The translations under genes were made by a program, and so were the position numbers. Shown piece after piece: positions 23,786 to 31,505 of a stretch of 64,000 nucleotides of DNA. Position 1 is the first letter of the stretch. The number at the start of each line of letters is the position of its first letter. Source of the DNA: Mycobacterium sp. SMC-2 (GTDB taxonomy: Bacteria > Actinomycetota > Actinomycetes > Mycobacteriales > Mycobacteriaceae); the NCBI RefSeq assembly GCF_025263485.1, contig NZ_CP079863.1:5518001-5582000 (forward strand), given 5' to 3'. The notes under the pieces were generated by a model, which was not told the DNA's origin, searched no databases, and saw only the letters and a program-made list of their open reading frames with translations.

Positions 23786-24451
23786 TCATTCGTACGGCGT
23801 GACAGGCGCCAGCCACATGCCCACGATCGCGTCGATGAGGCCCGACGCGGCGGCCCGCCAGGAACGTTGGGGTGGCGAGGCGCCCGCGGCAAGCGCACGT
23901 TCCCGGTCGGCGCAAGTGTGCATCAACAGGTTGCGGGCCATGATGTTTCGTTCAAAGTGCACTTCGGTCGGCAGGTCGGGCAGGCAGCGATTGATGCCCT
24001 CGACGACCTGCACCAGCGACGGTGAGCTGAGGGCGCCCTTGACGACGATGTTGTAGTACGCCGGATCGGTCATCGCCTGCGCCGCGAAACGCGCGTACCA
24101 GGTGGGGTTCCCGAGCTCCTCCAGATGATCGGTGAGGGGGCGCACCAGGCAGGCCACCCAGTCCCTCATCCCGGGGGATTCGCCCGACTCGAGCAGCTCG
24201 GCCACCATCTGCTCACGCAGCTGCTCGACCGGCCCGCGGTGCTTGTGTTCGATCGCCCGCACCAGGTCGGCCTTGGTCCCGAAGTGATAGCCCACCGCGG
24301 CGTTATTGCCTTGACCGGCGGCCTCGCTCACCTGCCGGTTCGACACCGCGAACATGCCGTGCTCGGCGTATAACCGCTCGGCCGCGGCCAGGATCGCTTC
24401 CTGGGTGGAACTGGCCCGCTCAGTGCGAACGGTCCGGCCGATGGTGGTCAC
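23786..24451 (-). CDS. TetR family regulator heading the P450 operon
   Basis: This 221-residue TetR protein has its DNA-binding domain at about residues 10-60 (TQEAILAAAERLYAEHG, then VSEAAGQGNNAAVGYHFGTK). GYHFGTKADLV is the classic helix 3/4 pattern. I chose GTG 24451; the frame stays open upstream, but the operator at 24478-24499 sits just before this GTG, where a promoter is expected. A matching operator lies in front of the SDR gene at 26120. It probably represses itself, the nine-gene operon below it and that SDR. The inducer is unknown. Confidence 0.9.
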   Translation of the reverse strand: MTTIGRTVRTERASSTQEAILAAAERLYAEHGMFAVSNRQVSEAAGQGNNAAVGYHFGTKADLVRAIEHKHRGPVEQLREQMVAELLESGESPGMRDWVACLVRPLTDHLEELGNPTWYARFAAQAMTDPAYYNIVVKGALSSPSLVQVVEGINRCLPDLPTEVHFERNIMARNLLMHTCADRERALAAGASPPQRSWRAAASGLIDAIVGMWLAPVTPYE

Positions 24452-24477
24452 CCGGCTAGTCAACCGCGCCCCATCGA

Positions 24478-24499
24478 TTAAGTCAAGCGATTGATTTAA
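24478..24499. promoter_or_regulatory. TTAAGTCAA-N4-TTGATTTAA operator (TetR/P450 operon)
   Basis: This inverted repeat has 9-bp arms with one mismatch around GCGA, located 27 nt upstream of the TetR start. The same element recurs at 26148-26169. Its position over the promoter of the TetR gene suggests autoregulation. Confidence 0.75.
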
Positions 24500-24656
24500 T
24501 TCGGCTCGCCCGCCCCGGTGCGTTGTTGCTTCGGTGCCACATGGCCGACAGCGGGTGACAAAAGTCTCTCGCCCGACTGGCCCCCGCTGGGTGAGGATGG
24601 CCTCTTGCCGCAACGTGGCGGTGCCGAAACGGTGAGTCATCGGTTTGGGGGTACTC

Positions 24657-25301
24657 GTGCTGTCAGCCAACCGGGTGTCCGCGATCGAGGAATCCGCGTG
24701 GTTTCAGTCGAAGTGGGCACCGTACCTGTTGGCCGACGCAGACTGGCGGATCCGTGCGGTCAATGCGGCATGCGAGCGCGCGTCAGGGTACCCGCGGGAA
24801 GAACTGCTCGGCCACCAGCTGTTCGAGGTCTTCCCGGACAACCCCGCCGACCCGGAAGCAGACGGCGTGGCCAATGCCTCCGCGTCGCTGGAGTTCGTTT
24901 TTCGCCGCGGGGTCCGGCATTGGTTGGGGGTGCAGCGCTACGACATTCCCGACCGGAGGAATCCGGGCGAGTTCGTCTACAAGGTATGGACGCCGATGAA
25001 TTCCCCGATCAAAGAGGGCAAGAAGACGGTCGCCGTGCTGCAGCATGCCCAGGACGTCACCCGCGTCGTGCCGCCAACGCCGGCGGATCACGCGTATCCC
25101 AAGCTCTTCGAGTTGAGGAGCGCGGCCGAGGTGCTGGGCCGCCAGTTCCCCGGCCTGCCCACCGAAGCGGTGCTCGGCGTGCTGGCGCATTCCCACAGCG
25201 TCATCGTGGAAAGGGCCGGGGTGCAAGACCTCAAGCGCGCCGAGATGCTGGCCAGGCTGCGGCTGGAAACCCACGCCGGGCATCCTGCGGAAGGGCCCTG
25301 A
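24657..25301 (+). CDS. PAS domain protein of unknown function
   Basis: This protein of about 214 residues has one PAS fold (about residues 10-130): WAPYLLADADWRIRAVNAACERASGYPREELLGHQLFEVF is a typical PAS core. The C-terminal part (about 140-214) is helical and has no kinase, GGDEF or helix-turn-helix motif that I recognise, so it may be a stand-alone sensor or partner-binding module. The start is uncertain: GTG 24657 follows a G-rich track, and TTG 24645 is also in frame. It is transcribed away from the TetR gene, and the operator at 24478 could also affect it. It may sense redox state or a ligand. Confidence 0.78.
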   Translation: MLSANRVSAIEESAWFQSKWAPYLLADADWRIRAVNAACERASGYPREELLGHQLFEVFPDNPADPEADGVANASASLEFVFRRGVRHWLGVQRYDIPDRRNPGEFVYKVWTPMNSPIKEGKKTVAVLQHAQDVTRVVPPTPADHAYPKLFELRSAAEVLGRQFPGLPTEAVLGVLAHSHSVIVERAGVQDLKRAEMLARLRLETHAGHPAEGP

Positions 25302-25319
25302 CGCCGGCCCCCGCGTGAC

Positions 25320-26120
25320 TCATTGCCGGGGGCGGATCGGCTTACCGGCCGAGGTCCCCCCGTCTACCGGCAGCACGGTTCCGGTGACATAGCGGGACCG
25401 ATCGGTGGCGAAGTACAACGCCGCCTCGGCGACGTCCTCGGGCGTGCCCTCTCGCTTCAGCGGCCGATCCTCGCGCATCGTTTCGCGCACCCGCGCCTCG
25501 AACCGTTCCAGCTCAGCCGGTTCCATGGCGACCGCCGAGGACGCCAGGATCGGCGTGGGGATGTTTCCCGGCGCGATGGCGTTGACCCGAATCTCATAGC
25601 GCGCCAGCTCAATTGCGGCGGACTTGGTGAACTGGATGACGGCGGCTTTCGATGCACGGTAGATCATCACCCCACCGCCGGCCTGGATCCCGCCGATCGA
25701 CGTCAGGTTGATGATCGATCCGCCACCGCTTTCGGCCATGTGGCGGGCGGCATCTCGGGTGCCCGCCATCACTCCCAGGACGTTGACCCCCATCACCCGG
25801 TGGAAATCGGCCAGGTCGTCATCGAGCAGCCGGCGCAGGGGACTCGAAATTCCGGCGTTGTTCACCATGACGTGCAGACCGCCGAATTTCTCGACGGTGG
25901 TGGCCACCAGTTCCCCGACCTGTTGAGGATCGGAGACGTCCGTCCGCCGGAAGTGAGCGTCGGCGCCGAGCGTGGCGGCCAACTCCTCTCCCCTGTCCGT
26001 TTCGATGTCGGCGATGACGACCCGAGACCCCTCGGCCACGAACCGTTCCACTATTCCGCGACCGATGCCGGACGCACCGCCGGTGACGACGGCAACCTTG
26101 CCGGCCAATTCGTTGAACAC
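25320..26120 (-). CDS. SDR family oxidoreductase under the TTAAGTCAA operator
   Basis: This 266-residue classical SDR has VVTGGASGIGRG, Asp at the end of strand 2 (IADIETD, NAD-type), NNAGIS, serine in LTSIGG, YRASK and DGG near the C-terminus; all catalytic residues are intact. GTG start at 26120. An operator matching the one before the TetR gene at 24451 lies 28 nt upstream, so it is probably controlled by the same repressor and acts in the same pathway as the P450, although it is separated from that operon by the PAS gene. It converges with the PAS gene. Confidence 0.9.
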   Translation of the reverse strand: MFNELAGKVAVVTGGASGIGRGIVERFVAEGSRVVIADIETDRGEELAATLGADAHFRRTDVSDPQQVGELVATTVEKFGGLHVMVNNAGISSPLRRLLDDDLADFHRVMGVNVLGVMAGTRDAARHMAESGGGSIINLTSIGGIQAGGGVMIYRASKAAVIQFTKSAAIELARYEIRVNAIAPGNIPTPILASSAVAMEPAELERFEARVRETMREDRPLKREGTPEDVAEAALYFATDRSRYVTGTVLPVDGGTSAGKPIRPRQ

Positions 26121-26147
26121 CCGACGAGTTAATCGGGGACGTGAGCG

Positions 26148-26169
26148 TTAAGTCAAGCAGTTGATTTAG
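26148..26169. promoter_or_regulatory. TTAAGTCAA-N4-TTGATTTAG operator (SDR promoter)
   Basis: This is the second copy of the element at 24478: identical in 19 of 22 positions, with the spacer GCAG instead of GCGA. It lies 28 nt upstream of the SDR start at 26120. Confidence 0.72.
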
Positions 26170-26331
26170 TAGACGCGCGCTTGGTGCGGTCGGACAATTG
26201 GCTTTGGCCCGACCAGGCCGATCAGTGCGCGCACATGACTAACGCGACCAATGTGACTTCGCCAGGATCGCGGCTGGCTAATGTCTGCCCCATGAGTGAG
26301 GGATCTCGGCCATGACGAGGTTTCGGCGTCG

Positions 26332-27207
26332 ATGAATCCCGATATCTTCTGCACATCCGACCAATGGAGCACGATCGCGTCGGCGGCCTCCACGTCGCAG
26401 CTCGCCGGCGTGCTCGGTGGGTTCCTCATCACCGCAATCGCTTTGCTGTTCGACCGCAGCAGCCGAGAAGGCGTGCACACCCTGGCGTTGTTCTCGTCAG
26501 CGGTGCTGATCCTGATGCTCGACAGCTTTCTGTTCAGCCTCATCAGTGGAACTCACCCGCCCGAAGAGGGCAACCGCCAGTACATCTGCGCGGTCGCTTG
26601 GACCCAGGGCAACCTGGCGACCGGCATGCTCGCGGCAGGCACCACTGCATTGTTCGGCGGCCTGGGATGGATGCTCGCCAGTCACGCGGTGAACAAGGTA
26701 CCCAGGGACGACCCCGCGGATATCCGCGCTTACTGCTTCCTCGCCGACCTCGGCGGGTGGCTGACATTCGGTGCCGCGATGGCGACAACATTGATCATGA
26801 GTGAAACGAACATCGACTACCTGCATTTCGTGCTCGGCCACCGACCCGCGCTCTGGATGACCGGGGCGATCGTGACGTTCTGCGCGCTTGCCATCCTGCT
26901 CGATTTCGCGGTCGTCTACATCCGTACGAAAGCGTTGAACCGCTCCCTGGCCAACACCGCCGAGCCGACGCAGTTGGCATTGCGGTCGATCAAGGTCGCG
27001 ACGGTGGGAACGCTGCTCCTCGCAGTTACCGCGTCATGGATGGCCGTCAGCCTGGCGCGCCTTCCGGCCGGCTGGCTGACGATCCCCAACCGCACGTTCG
27101 TCTTGTTCGTCGTCGTGCTGTCGCTTGTGGTGCCGACGAGCATCGCGACGGCGGCCTGCTATTCGGTCGCCAGCACTGACGAAGGTCCAGCGCGCCGCTT
27201 GGCGTAG
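26332..27207 (+). CDS. Multi-pass membrane protein of unknown function
   Basis: This protein of about 291 residues has roughly seven hydrophobic segments (for example QLAGVLGGFLITAIALLF, LALFSSAVLILMLDSFLF, GAIVTFCALAILLDFAVVYI and FVLFVVVLSLVVPTSIA). No transporter or enzyme motif is recognised. ATG 26332 gives a start MNPDIFCTSDQW; a GTG 36 nt upstream is in frame. It stands alone, 102 nt before the next gene. Confidence 0.75.
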   Translation: MNPDIFCTSDQWSTIASAASTSQLAGVLGGFLITAIALLFDRSSREGVHTLALFSSAVLILMLDSFLFSLISGTHPPEEGNRQYICAVAWTQGNLATGMLAAGTTALFGGLGWMLASHAVNKVPRDDPADIRAYCFLADLGGWLTFGAAMATTLIMSETNIDYLHFVLGHRPALWMTGAIVTFCALAILLDFAVVYIRTKALNRSLANTAEPTQLALRSIKVATVGTLLLAVTASWMAVSLARLPAGWLTIPNRTFVLFVVVLSLVVPTSIATAACYSVASTDEGPARRLA

Positions 27208-27309
27208 CGGGTCGCAAGAACCTCTTACCCGTCCTCAGGGGTTCCCACCGGCCCGGGCACGGACCATGCTGAGAACGTCAATCCATGGGAAAACTCGAAA
27301 GGCCCGAAC

Positions 27310-28077
27310 ATGAAGGTTTTGGTGGTTGGTGGCAGCGGACTTATCGGCTCGCAGGTTGTCGCCCAGCTCGCCGAGCTGGGACACGAGGCCATCTCTGCCT
27401 CGCCGCGCTCAGGAGTCAACACCGTCACAGGTGACGGTGTCGCCGAGGCCGTCGCCGGTGTGCACACGGTTGTGGACGTCTCCAACTCCCCGTCCTGGGC
27501 GGACGACGATGTCCTGAACTTCTTCACCACCTCCAGTCGCAACCTTCTCGAGGCCGAGCGCTTCGCGGGCGTCCGGCACCACGTCGCCCTCTCGATCGTG
27601 GGAGCCGACCGGACGACCGAAAGTGGCTACATGCGGGCCAAGGTCGCCCAGGAGAAGGTGATCGAGGAATCGGGATATCCGTATTCGATCGTGCGGGCGA
27701 CTCAATTCTTCGAATTCGTTGACGGGATTGCCGATTCGATGGCCGACGGTGCCACGGTCCGCGCCCCGCACGGCGCGTTCCAGCCCATTGCCGCCGCGGA
27801 TGTCGCCACGGCCGTGACGCGCGCGGCGACCGGCGACCCGGTCAACGGCGTGATCAATATCGCCGGCCCCGAAAAGCAAGGTATGGACGACTTCATCCGT
27901 GCCCGGTTCGCTGCGACCGGCGACGGTCGCCAGGTGATCACCGACGATGACGTCCGCTACTACGGTGCCCTGCTCAACGATCGCAGCATCGTTCCCGTCG
28001 ACGGTGAGGACCCGACGATCTACCCGACCCGCTTTGCGGACTGGATGGCCTCGCAGACGCCGACCGGGGCGGCCTAG
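27310..28077 (+). CDS. NAD(P)-binding NmrA/atypical SDR family protein
   Basis: This 255-residue protein begins KVLVVGGSGLIGSQVV, the GxxGxxG Rossmann motif of atypical (extended or NmrA-like) SDRs. It contains YMRAKVAQEKVIEESGYPYSIVRATQFFEF, the usual substrate-helix region of this group. The first-strand loop after SPRSG suggests NADP. It may be a quinone or dienone reductase, or a redox sensor; the sequence does not decide. ATG 27310 has AAAGG just upstream. Confidence 0.83.
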   Translation: MKVLVVGGSGLIGSQVVAQLAELGHEAISASPRSGVNTVTGDGVAEAVAGVHTVVDVSNSPSWADDDVLNFFTTSSRNLLEAERFAGVRHHVALSIVGADRTTESGYMRAKVAQEKVIEESGYPYSIVRATQFFEFVDGIADSMADGATVRAPHGAFQPIAAADVATAVTRAATGDPVNGVINIAGPEKQGMDDFIRARFAATGDGRQVITDDDVRYYGALLNDRSIVPVDGEDPTIYPTRFADWMASQTPTGAA

Positions 28078-28119
28078 TAGACGCTCGACGGACTGAAGCT
28101 GAACGGGGGGTCGATACCG

Positions 28120-28863
28120 ATGCCACGAGTCGCGCTGATCACCGGAGGCAGCCGGGGCATCGGTGCAGCGACTGCGCGGGTTCTTGCTGATCTCGGCTTC
28201 CGGGTGGTGGTCAATCACCGCGCGAGCGCCGAACAGGCGGAGGAGGTGGTGGCGGGTATCACCGCGGCCGGCGGCGACGCCATGGCGATTCGGGCCGACG
28301 TCACCGTGCCCGTTGACATCTGGGCGATGGCGGACGAGATCGCGCAACGCTGGGGCGGGGTGGACGTGCTGGTGCACAACGCGTTGATACCCTTCGCCGT
28401 CACCTCGTTTGCCGATCTGACGTGGGATCAGTTGGGCGGCAAGGTGAACGCGGAGCTTCTCGCGGCATACTCGCTGACGAAGGCCGTCGTCCCGGGCATG
28501 ATGGCGCGCGGCTATGGGCGGTTGATATTTCTCAGCACCGGCCTGTCCCGCCGTCCGCGAGACGGGATGATCGCTCTGGGAACGGCGAAGGCGGCGCTGG
28601 ACCAGTTCGTCCGGTACGTCGCACTGGAGCTGGCGCCGCACGGGATCACCGCCAACCTGGTCGCGCCGGCCACCGTGAGCGGAACGACGGTGACCGGACA
28701 ACTCACGCCGGAGCAGATGCGTGAGCTCGGAACGGCCGCGCCGATGGGGCGGCTGGTGACGCCGAGCGAAGTCGCGCACATGATCGCGTTCCTGGCCGGC
28801 GAGCACTCCGGTTTCACCACCGGGCACTATCTGCCCGTCAACGGCGGGCTCTCGATGGATTAA
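28120..28863 (+). CDS. SDR family protein lacking the catalytic tyrosine
   Basis: This 247-residue protein has a well-kept SDR fold: ITGGSRGIGAAT for the dinucleotide, a serine at 139 (IFLSTG), and DGT-like C-terminal LPVNGGLSMD. The YxxxK motif reads L153-G-T-A-K157, so the catalytic tyrosine is a leucine, and the NAG motif reads HNAL. Without the tyrosine, ordinary alcohol/ketone chemistry is doubtful. It could be an enoyl reductase-like, dehydratase-like or non-catalytic member. It lies 42 nt after the NmrA-like gene and 40 nt before the substrate-binding-like gene. Confidence 0.85.
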   Translation: MPRVALITGGSRGIGAATARVLADLGFRVVVNHRASAEQAEEVVAGITAAGGDAMAIRADVTVPVDIWAMADEIAQRWGGVDVLVHNALIPFAVTSFADLTWDQLGGKVNAELLAAYSLTKAVVPGMMARGYGRLIFLSTGLSRRPRDGMIALGTAKAALDQFVRYVALELAPHGITANLVAPATVSGTTVTGQLTPEQMRELGTAAPMGRLVTPSEVAHMIAFLAGEHSGFTTGHYLPVNGGLSMD

Positions 28864-28903
28864 ATCACGCGCCGCAGCGTAACTCAGGACCTTTGAAGGG
28901 ATC

Positions 28904-29773
28904 ATGCAGACCATCGATGTGGCCTATGTCGGGCGCGGCATCCACGAGGAGCTGATCGCCTACATCGCCGATCAGGAAGGGTACTTCTCCGACGAAGGTG
29001 TCCACGTCGCCGTGCGTGACGGAATCGGCTGGGACACGGAGCGCCTGCGCTCCTGCGCGACGATCGGTCTGGGCCGGGCCCTGTTATCGCGGTTGACCAG
29101 CGGAATCGAATGGACGGTGCTGAGCGTCAACACCCACCGTCCGTTGTTCTGGTTTCTCGGTGGGGCGGACGTGACATCCATGGCCGATCTTCGCGGACGT
29201 CGGCTGGCGGTCCACGCGGGGCACACCGCCCCGGGATGTTTCGCACGAATCGTGCTGCGCCAGAACGGCATTGATCCAGACCGTGACGTCGAGTGTGTGG
29301 CCAGGTCGCCGGGGGATTACCAGATGGACCTGCGGAAGCTACGTGATCGATCGATCGATGCCGCGTATGTCGGCAGCACCCTGGCGCCCGATGAGGTCGC
29401 CGCGGAGGAGGGATTCCACGTGCTGGCCTGGGTGGGCGATCATTTCCAGATTCCGACCGTCGGCGTCGCCGTGGATCCGAGCCGCCTTCCGGCCGACAGC
29501 CCGGCGGTGCAAGCGGTGGCACGGGCCAACCGGCGCGCGCTGCGGGCGATCGCGGATCGACCCGAGTTGGCCATCGAACACATGGCGCCGTTCCTGACCA
29601 GGCTGACGCGTGACGAGCTGCAACGACACTACGAGCGCTACATCGGTCCGTACTTCACCGCCGACGGCCGGGTCGACATCGACGTGGCGCAGCGCGGGGT
29701 CGACGCGGTCGCGGCCGAACTCGGCGTCGCGTCGACACCGGCGGAGCCGATCTACCGGGCCGCCATTCCATGA
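28904..29773 (+). CDS. Substrate-binding-protein-like (NMT1/THI5/SsuA type), no signal peptide
   Basis: This 289-residue protein has the periplasmic-binding-protein type 2 pattern of the NMT1/THI5-like group: VGRGIHEELIAYIADQEGYFSDEGVHV at the start, ADLRGRRLAVHAGHTAPGCFARIVLR in the middle, and PAVQAVARANRRALRAI near the end. There is no signal peptide or lipobox, and no permease or ATPase gene nearby. It is therefore probably cytosolic and either an enzyme of this fold (the desulfinase DszB and decarboxylase-like members are known examples) or a soluble binder. The family is known; the role here is inference. Confidence 0.8.
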   Translation: MQTIDVAYVGRGIHEELIAYIADQEGYFSDEGVHVAVRDGIGWDTERLRSCATIGLGRALLSRLTSGIEWTVLSVNTHRPLFWFLGGADVTSMADLRGRRLAVHAGHTAPGCFARIVLRQNGIDPDRDVECVARSPGDYQMDLRKLRDRSIDAAYVGSTLAPDEVAAEEGFHVLAWVGDHFQIPTVGVAVDPSRLPADSPAVQAVARANRRALRAIADRPELAIEHMAPFLTRLTRDELQRHYERYIGPYFTADGRVDIDVAQRGVDAVAAELGVASTPAEPIYRAAIP

Positions 29774-29864
29774 CGGTGGCGGTTGCCCGCTTGATTGTGT
29801 CCCCACAGCGCCTGAGCGCGGTATAAGACAAGAGGACGGGTCCGGCGGAAGCGAGGAGCGATCA

Positions 29865-31505
29865 ATGCCTGTGCAACCCACACGCGGCGCCCCCTTCGAG
29901 GAAACGCGGCTCACCAGGCGCGGATTCATGGTCGCCGGCATCGCCGGCGGGTTCGCGCTGGCGTCTTGCAGCCAATCCAGGCCCGCGCCATCGAGCGAGG
30001 CCCGGATGGCCGCCGCCATCGAGGCGGCCGAAGCCGCCAGGCCGCACAGTGGCCGCACCGTCACGGCCAGTCTGGCCGCCCAGCAGGTCCAGGTCGACCT
30101 CGGCGGACCCGTCGTCCGCACGCTGGCCTACGGCAACACCATCCCGGCGTCGCCGATCCGGGCGCGCATCGGCGACGAGCTAGTGGTGCAGGTGTCGAAC
30201 CGGCTCGATCACCCGACGTCGGTGCATTGGCACGGCATCGCGCTGCGCAACGACATGGACGGTGCCGCGCCCGCCACCCCGAACATCCCCGCCGGTCAGG
30301 ACTTCACCTACCGCTTCTCCGTCCCGAATGCGGGCACCTACTGGGCCCATCCGCACACCGGGCTGGACGCCGACATGGGCCTGTACCTCCCGGTCATCGT
30401 CGACGACCCGACGGAGGGCAACTATGATTCGGAATGGATTGTGGTCCTTGATGATTGGACCGACAGCGTCGGGAAGACGCCGCAGCAGCTCTACACCGAG
30501 CTGACCAGCCCGAACAAGCCCGCCCCGCCCAGTGCCGCCGAGACCACGACGACGCCGCCCACCACTGCGACGACCTCGCCCACGAGCGAAAACCCGACGA
30601 CAACGTCGACGAGCGAGACCACGGCAACGTCGACCAGCGAGACCAGCTCGGCGAGCCCGACGGCAGCGCCGTCAGGCGGAAGCGTCGGCAGAAGCGACCT
30701 GCTCGGCGGCGACGCCGGGGACATCGCTTACCCCTTCTATCTCGTCAACGGCCGAATCCCCGCCGCTCCCATGACCTTCAGCGCGAAGCCGGGCCAGCGC
30801 ATCCGGATCCGTTTCATCAACACCGGCTCCGACACCACGTTTCGCGTCGCGCTGGCCGGTCATTCGATGACGGTCACCCATACCGACGGCTACCCCGTGG
30901 TACCGACCCAAGTCGACGCCCTGCTCATCGGCATGGCCGAGCGCTACGACGTCATCGTGACCGCCGCCGACGGCGTTTTCCCGCTGGTCGCGCTCGCCGA
31001 GGGGAAGAATGCCCTGGCGCGGGCGCTGCTGTTCACCGGGGCGGGCAGCCCGCCCGACCCAGGGTTTCAACCGGCCGAACTCAATCGACGGGTAGGCACG
31101 GTGGAAATGTTCACGGCCACAACGCCGGCGAACCTGGGCCGGCCGCAGCCCGGCCTGAACCTCCCCGTCGTGCTGGGCGGCAACATGGCCCAATACAACT
31201 GGACCATCAACGGAAGGCCTTACAGCGAAACCGAACCGTTGCACATCCGACAGGGCGAACGGCCCACCATCACTTTCGACAATCCCACGATGATGTACCA
31301 CCCGATTCACCTGCACGGCCACACGTTTCAACTGATCAAGGCCGACGGCAGCCCCGGCGCGCGCAAGGACACCCTCATGGTGTTGCCCAAGCAGAAGCTG
31401 CTCGCCGTGCTGGTCGCCGACAATCCGGGGGTGTGGATGTTGCACTGCCACAACACCTATCACCAAGAGGCCGGGATGCAGACCCGCCTGGAGTACTTGT
31501 TTTAG
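29865..31505 (+). CDS. Multicopper oxidase, Tat/lipoprotein type (MmcO-like)
   Basis: This 546-residue multicopper oxidase has a Tat signal (LTRRGFMVAGIAGGFALASC) that ends in a lipobox cysteine, so it is exported folded and probably lipid-anchored. Copper-binding motifs are complete: HWHG, WAHPHTG, HPIHLHGHTF and HCHNTYHQEAGM. This fits MmcO of M. tuberculosis, which oxidises Cu(I) and aids copper resistance. Unusual is a Ser/Thr/Pro-rich linker at about residues 224-272 between the first and second cupredoxin domains. The start at ATG 29865 follows GAGGAG; the upstream open frame is a shadow of the preceding gene. It converges with the hydrolase gene at 31502, overlapping by 4 nt. Confidence 0.92.
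   Translation: MPVQPTRGAPFEETRLTRRGFMVAGIAGGFALASCSQSRPAPSSEARMAAAIEAAEAARPHSGRTVTASLAAQQVQVDLGGPVVRTLAYGNTIPASPIRARIGDELVVQVSNRLDHPTSVHWHGIALRNDMDGAAPATPNIPAGQDFTYRFSVPNAGTYWAHPHTGLDADMGLYLPVIVDDPTEGNYDSEWIVVLDDWTDSVGKTPQQLYTELTSPNKPAPPSAAETTTTPPTTATTSPTSENPTTTSTSETTATSTSETSSASPTAAPSGGSVGRSDLLGGDAGDIAYPFYLVNGRIPAAPMTFSAKPGQRIRIRFINTGSDTTFRVALAGHSMTVTHTDGYPVVPTQVDALLIGMAERYDVIVTAADGVFPLVALAEGKNALARALLFTGAGSPPDPGFQPAELNRRVGTVEMFTATTPANLGRPQPGLNLPVVLGGNMAQYNWTINGRPYSETEPLHIRQGERPTITFDNPTMMYHPIHLHGHTFQLIKADGSPGARKDTLMVLPKQKLLAVLVADNPGVWMLHCHNTYHQEAGMQTRLEYLF
30538..30678. repeat. Low-complexity Ser/Thr/Pro-coding repeat inside the multicopper oxidase gene
   Basis: About 140 nt of ACG/AGC/CCG-rich sequence encode the Thr/Ser/Pro linker. 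Within it lie two near-identical 24-nt units (30603-30626 and 30627-30650), each beginning ACGTCGAC and containing AGCGAGACCA. This looks like slippage-driven expansion, and length variation among strains is likely. Confidence 0.75.
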
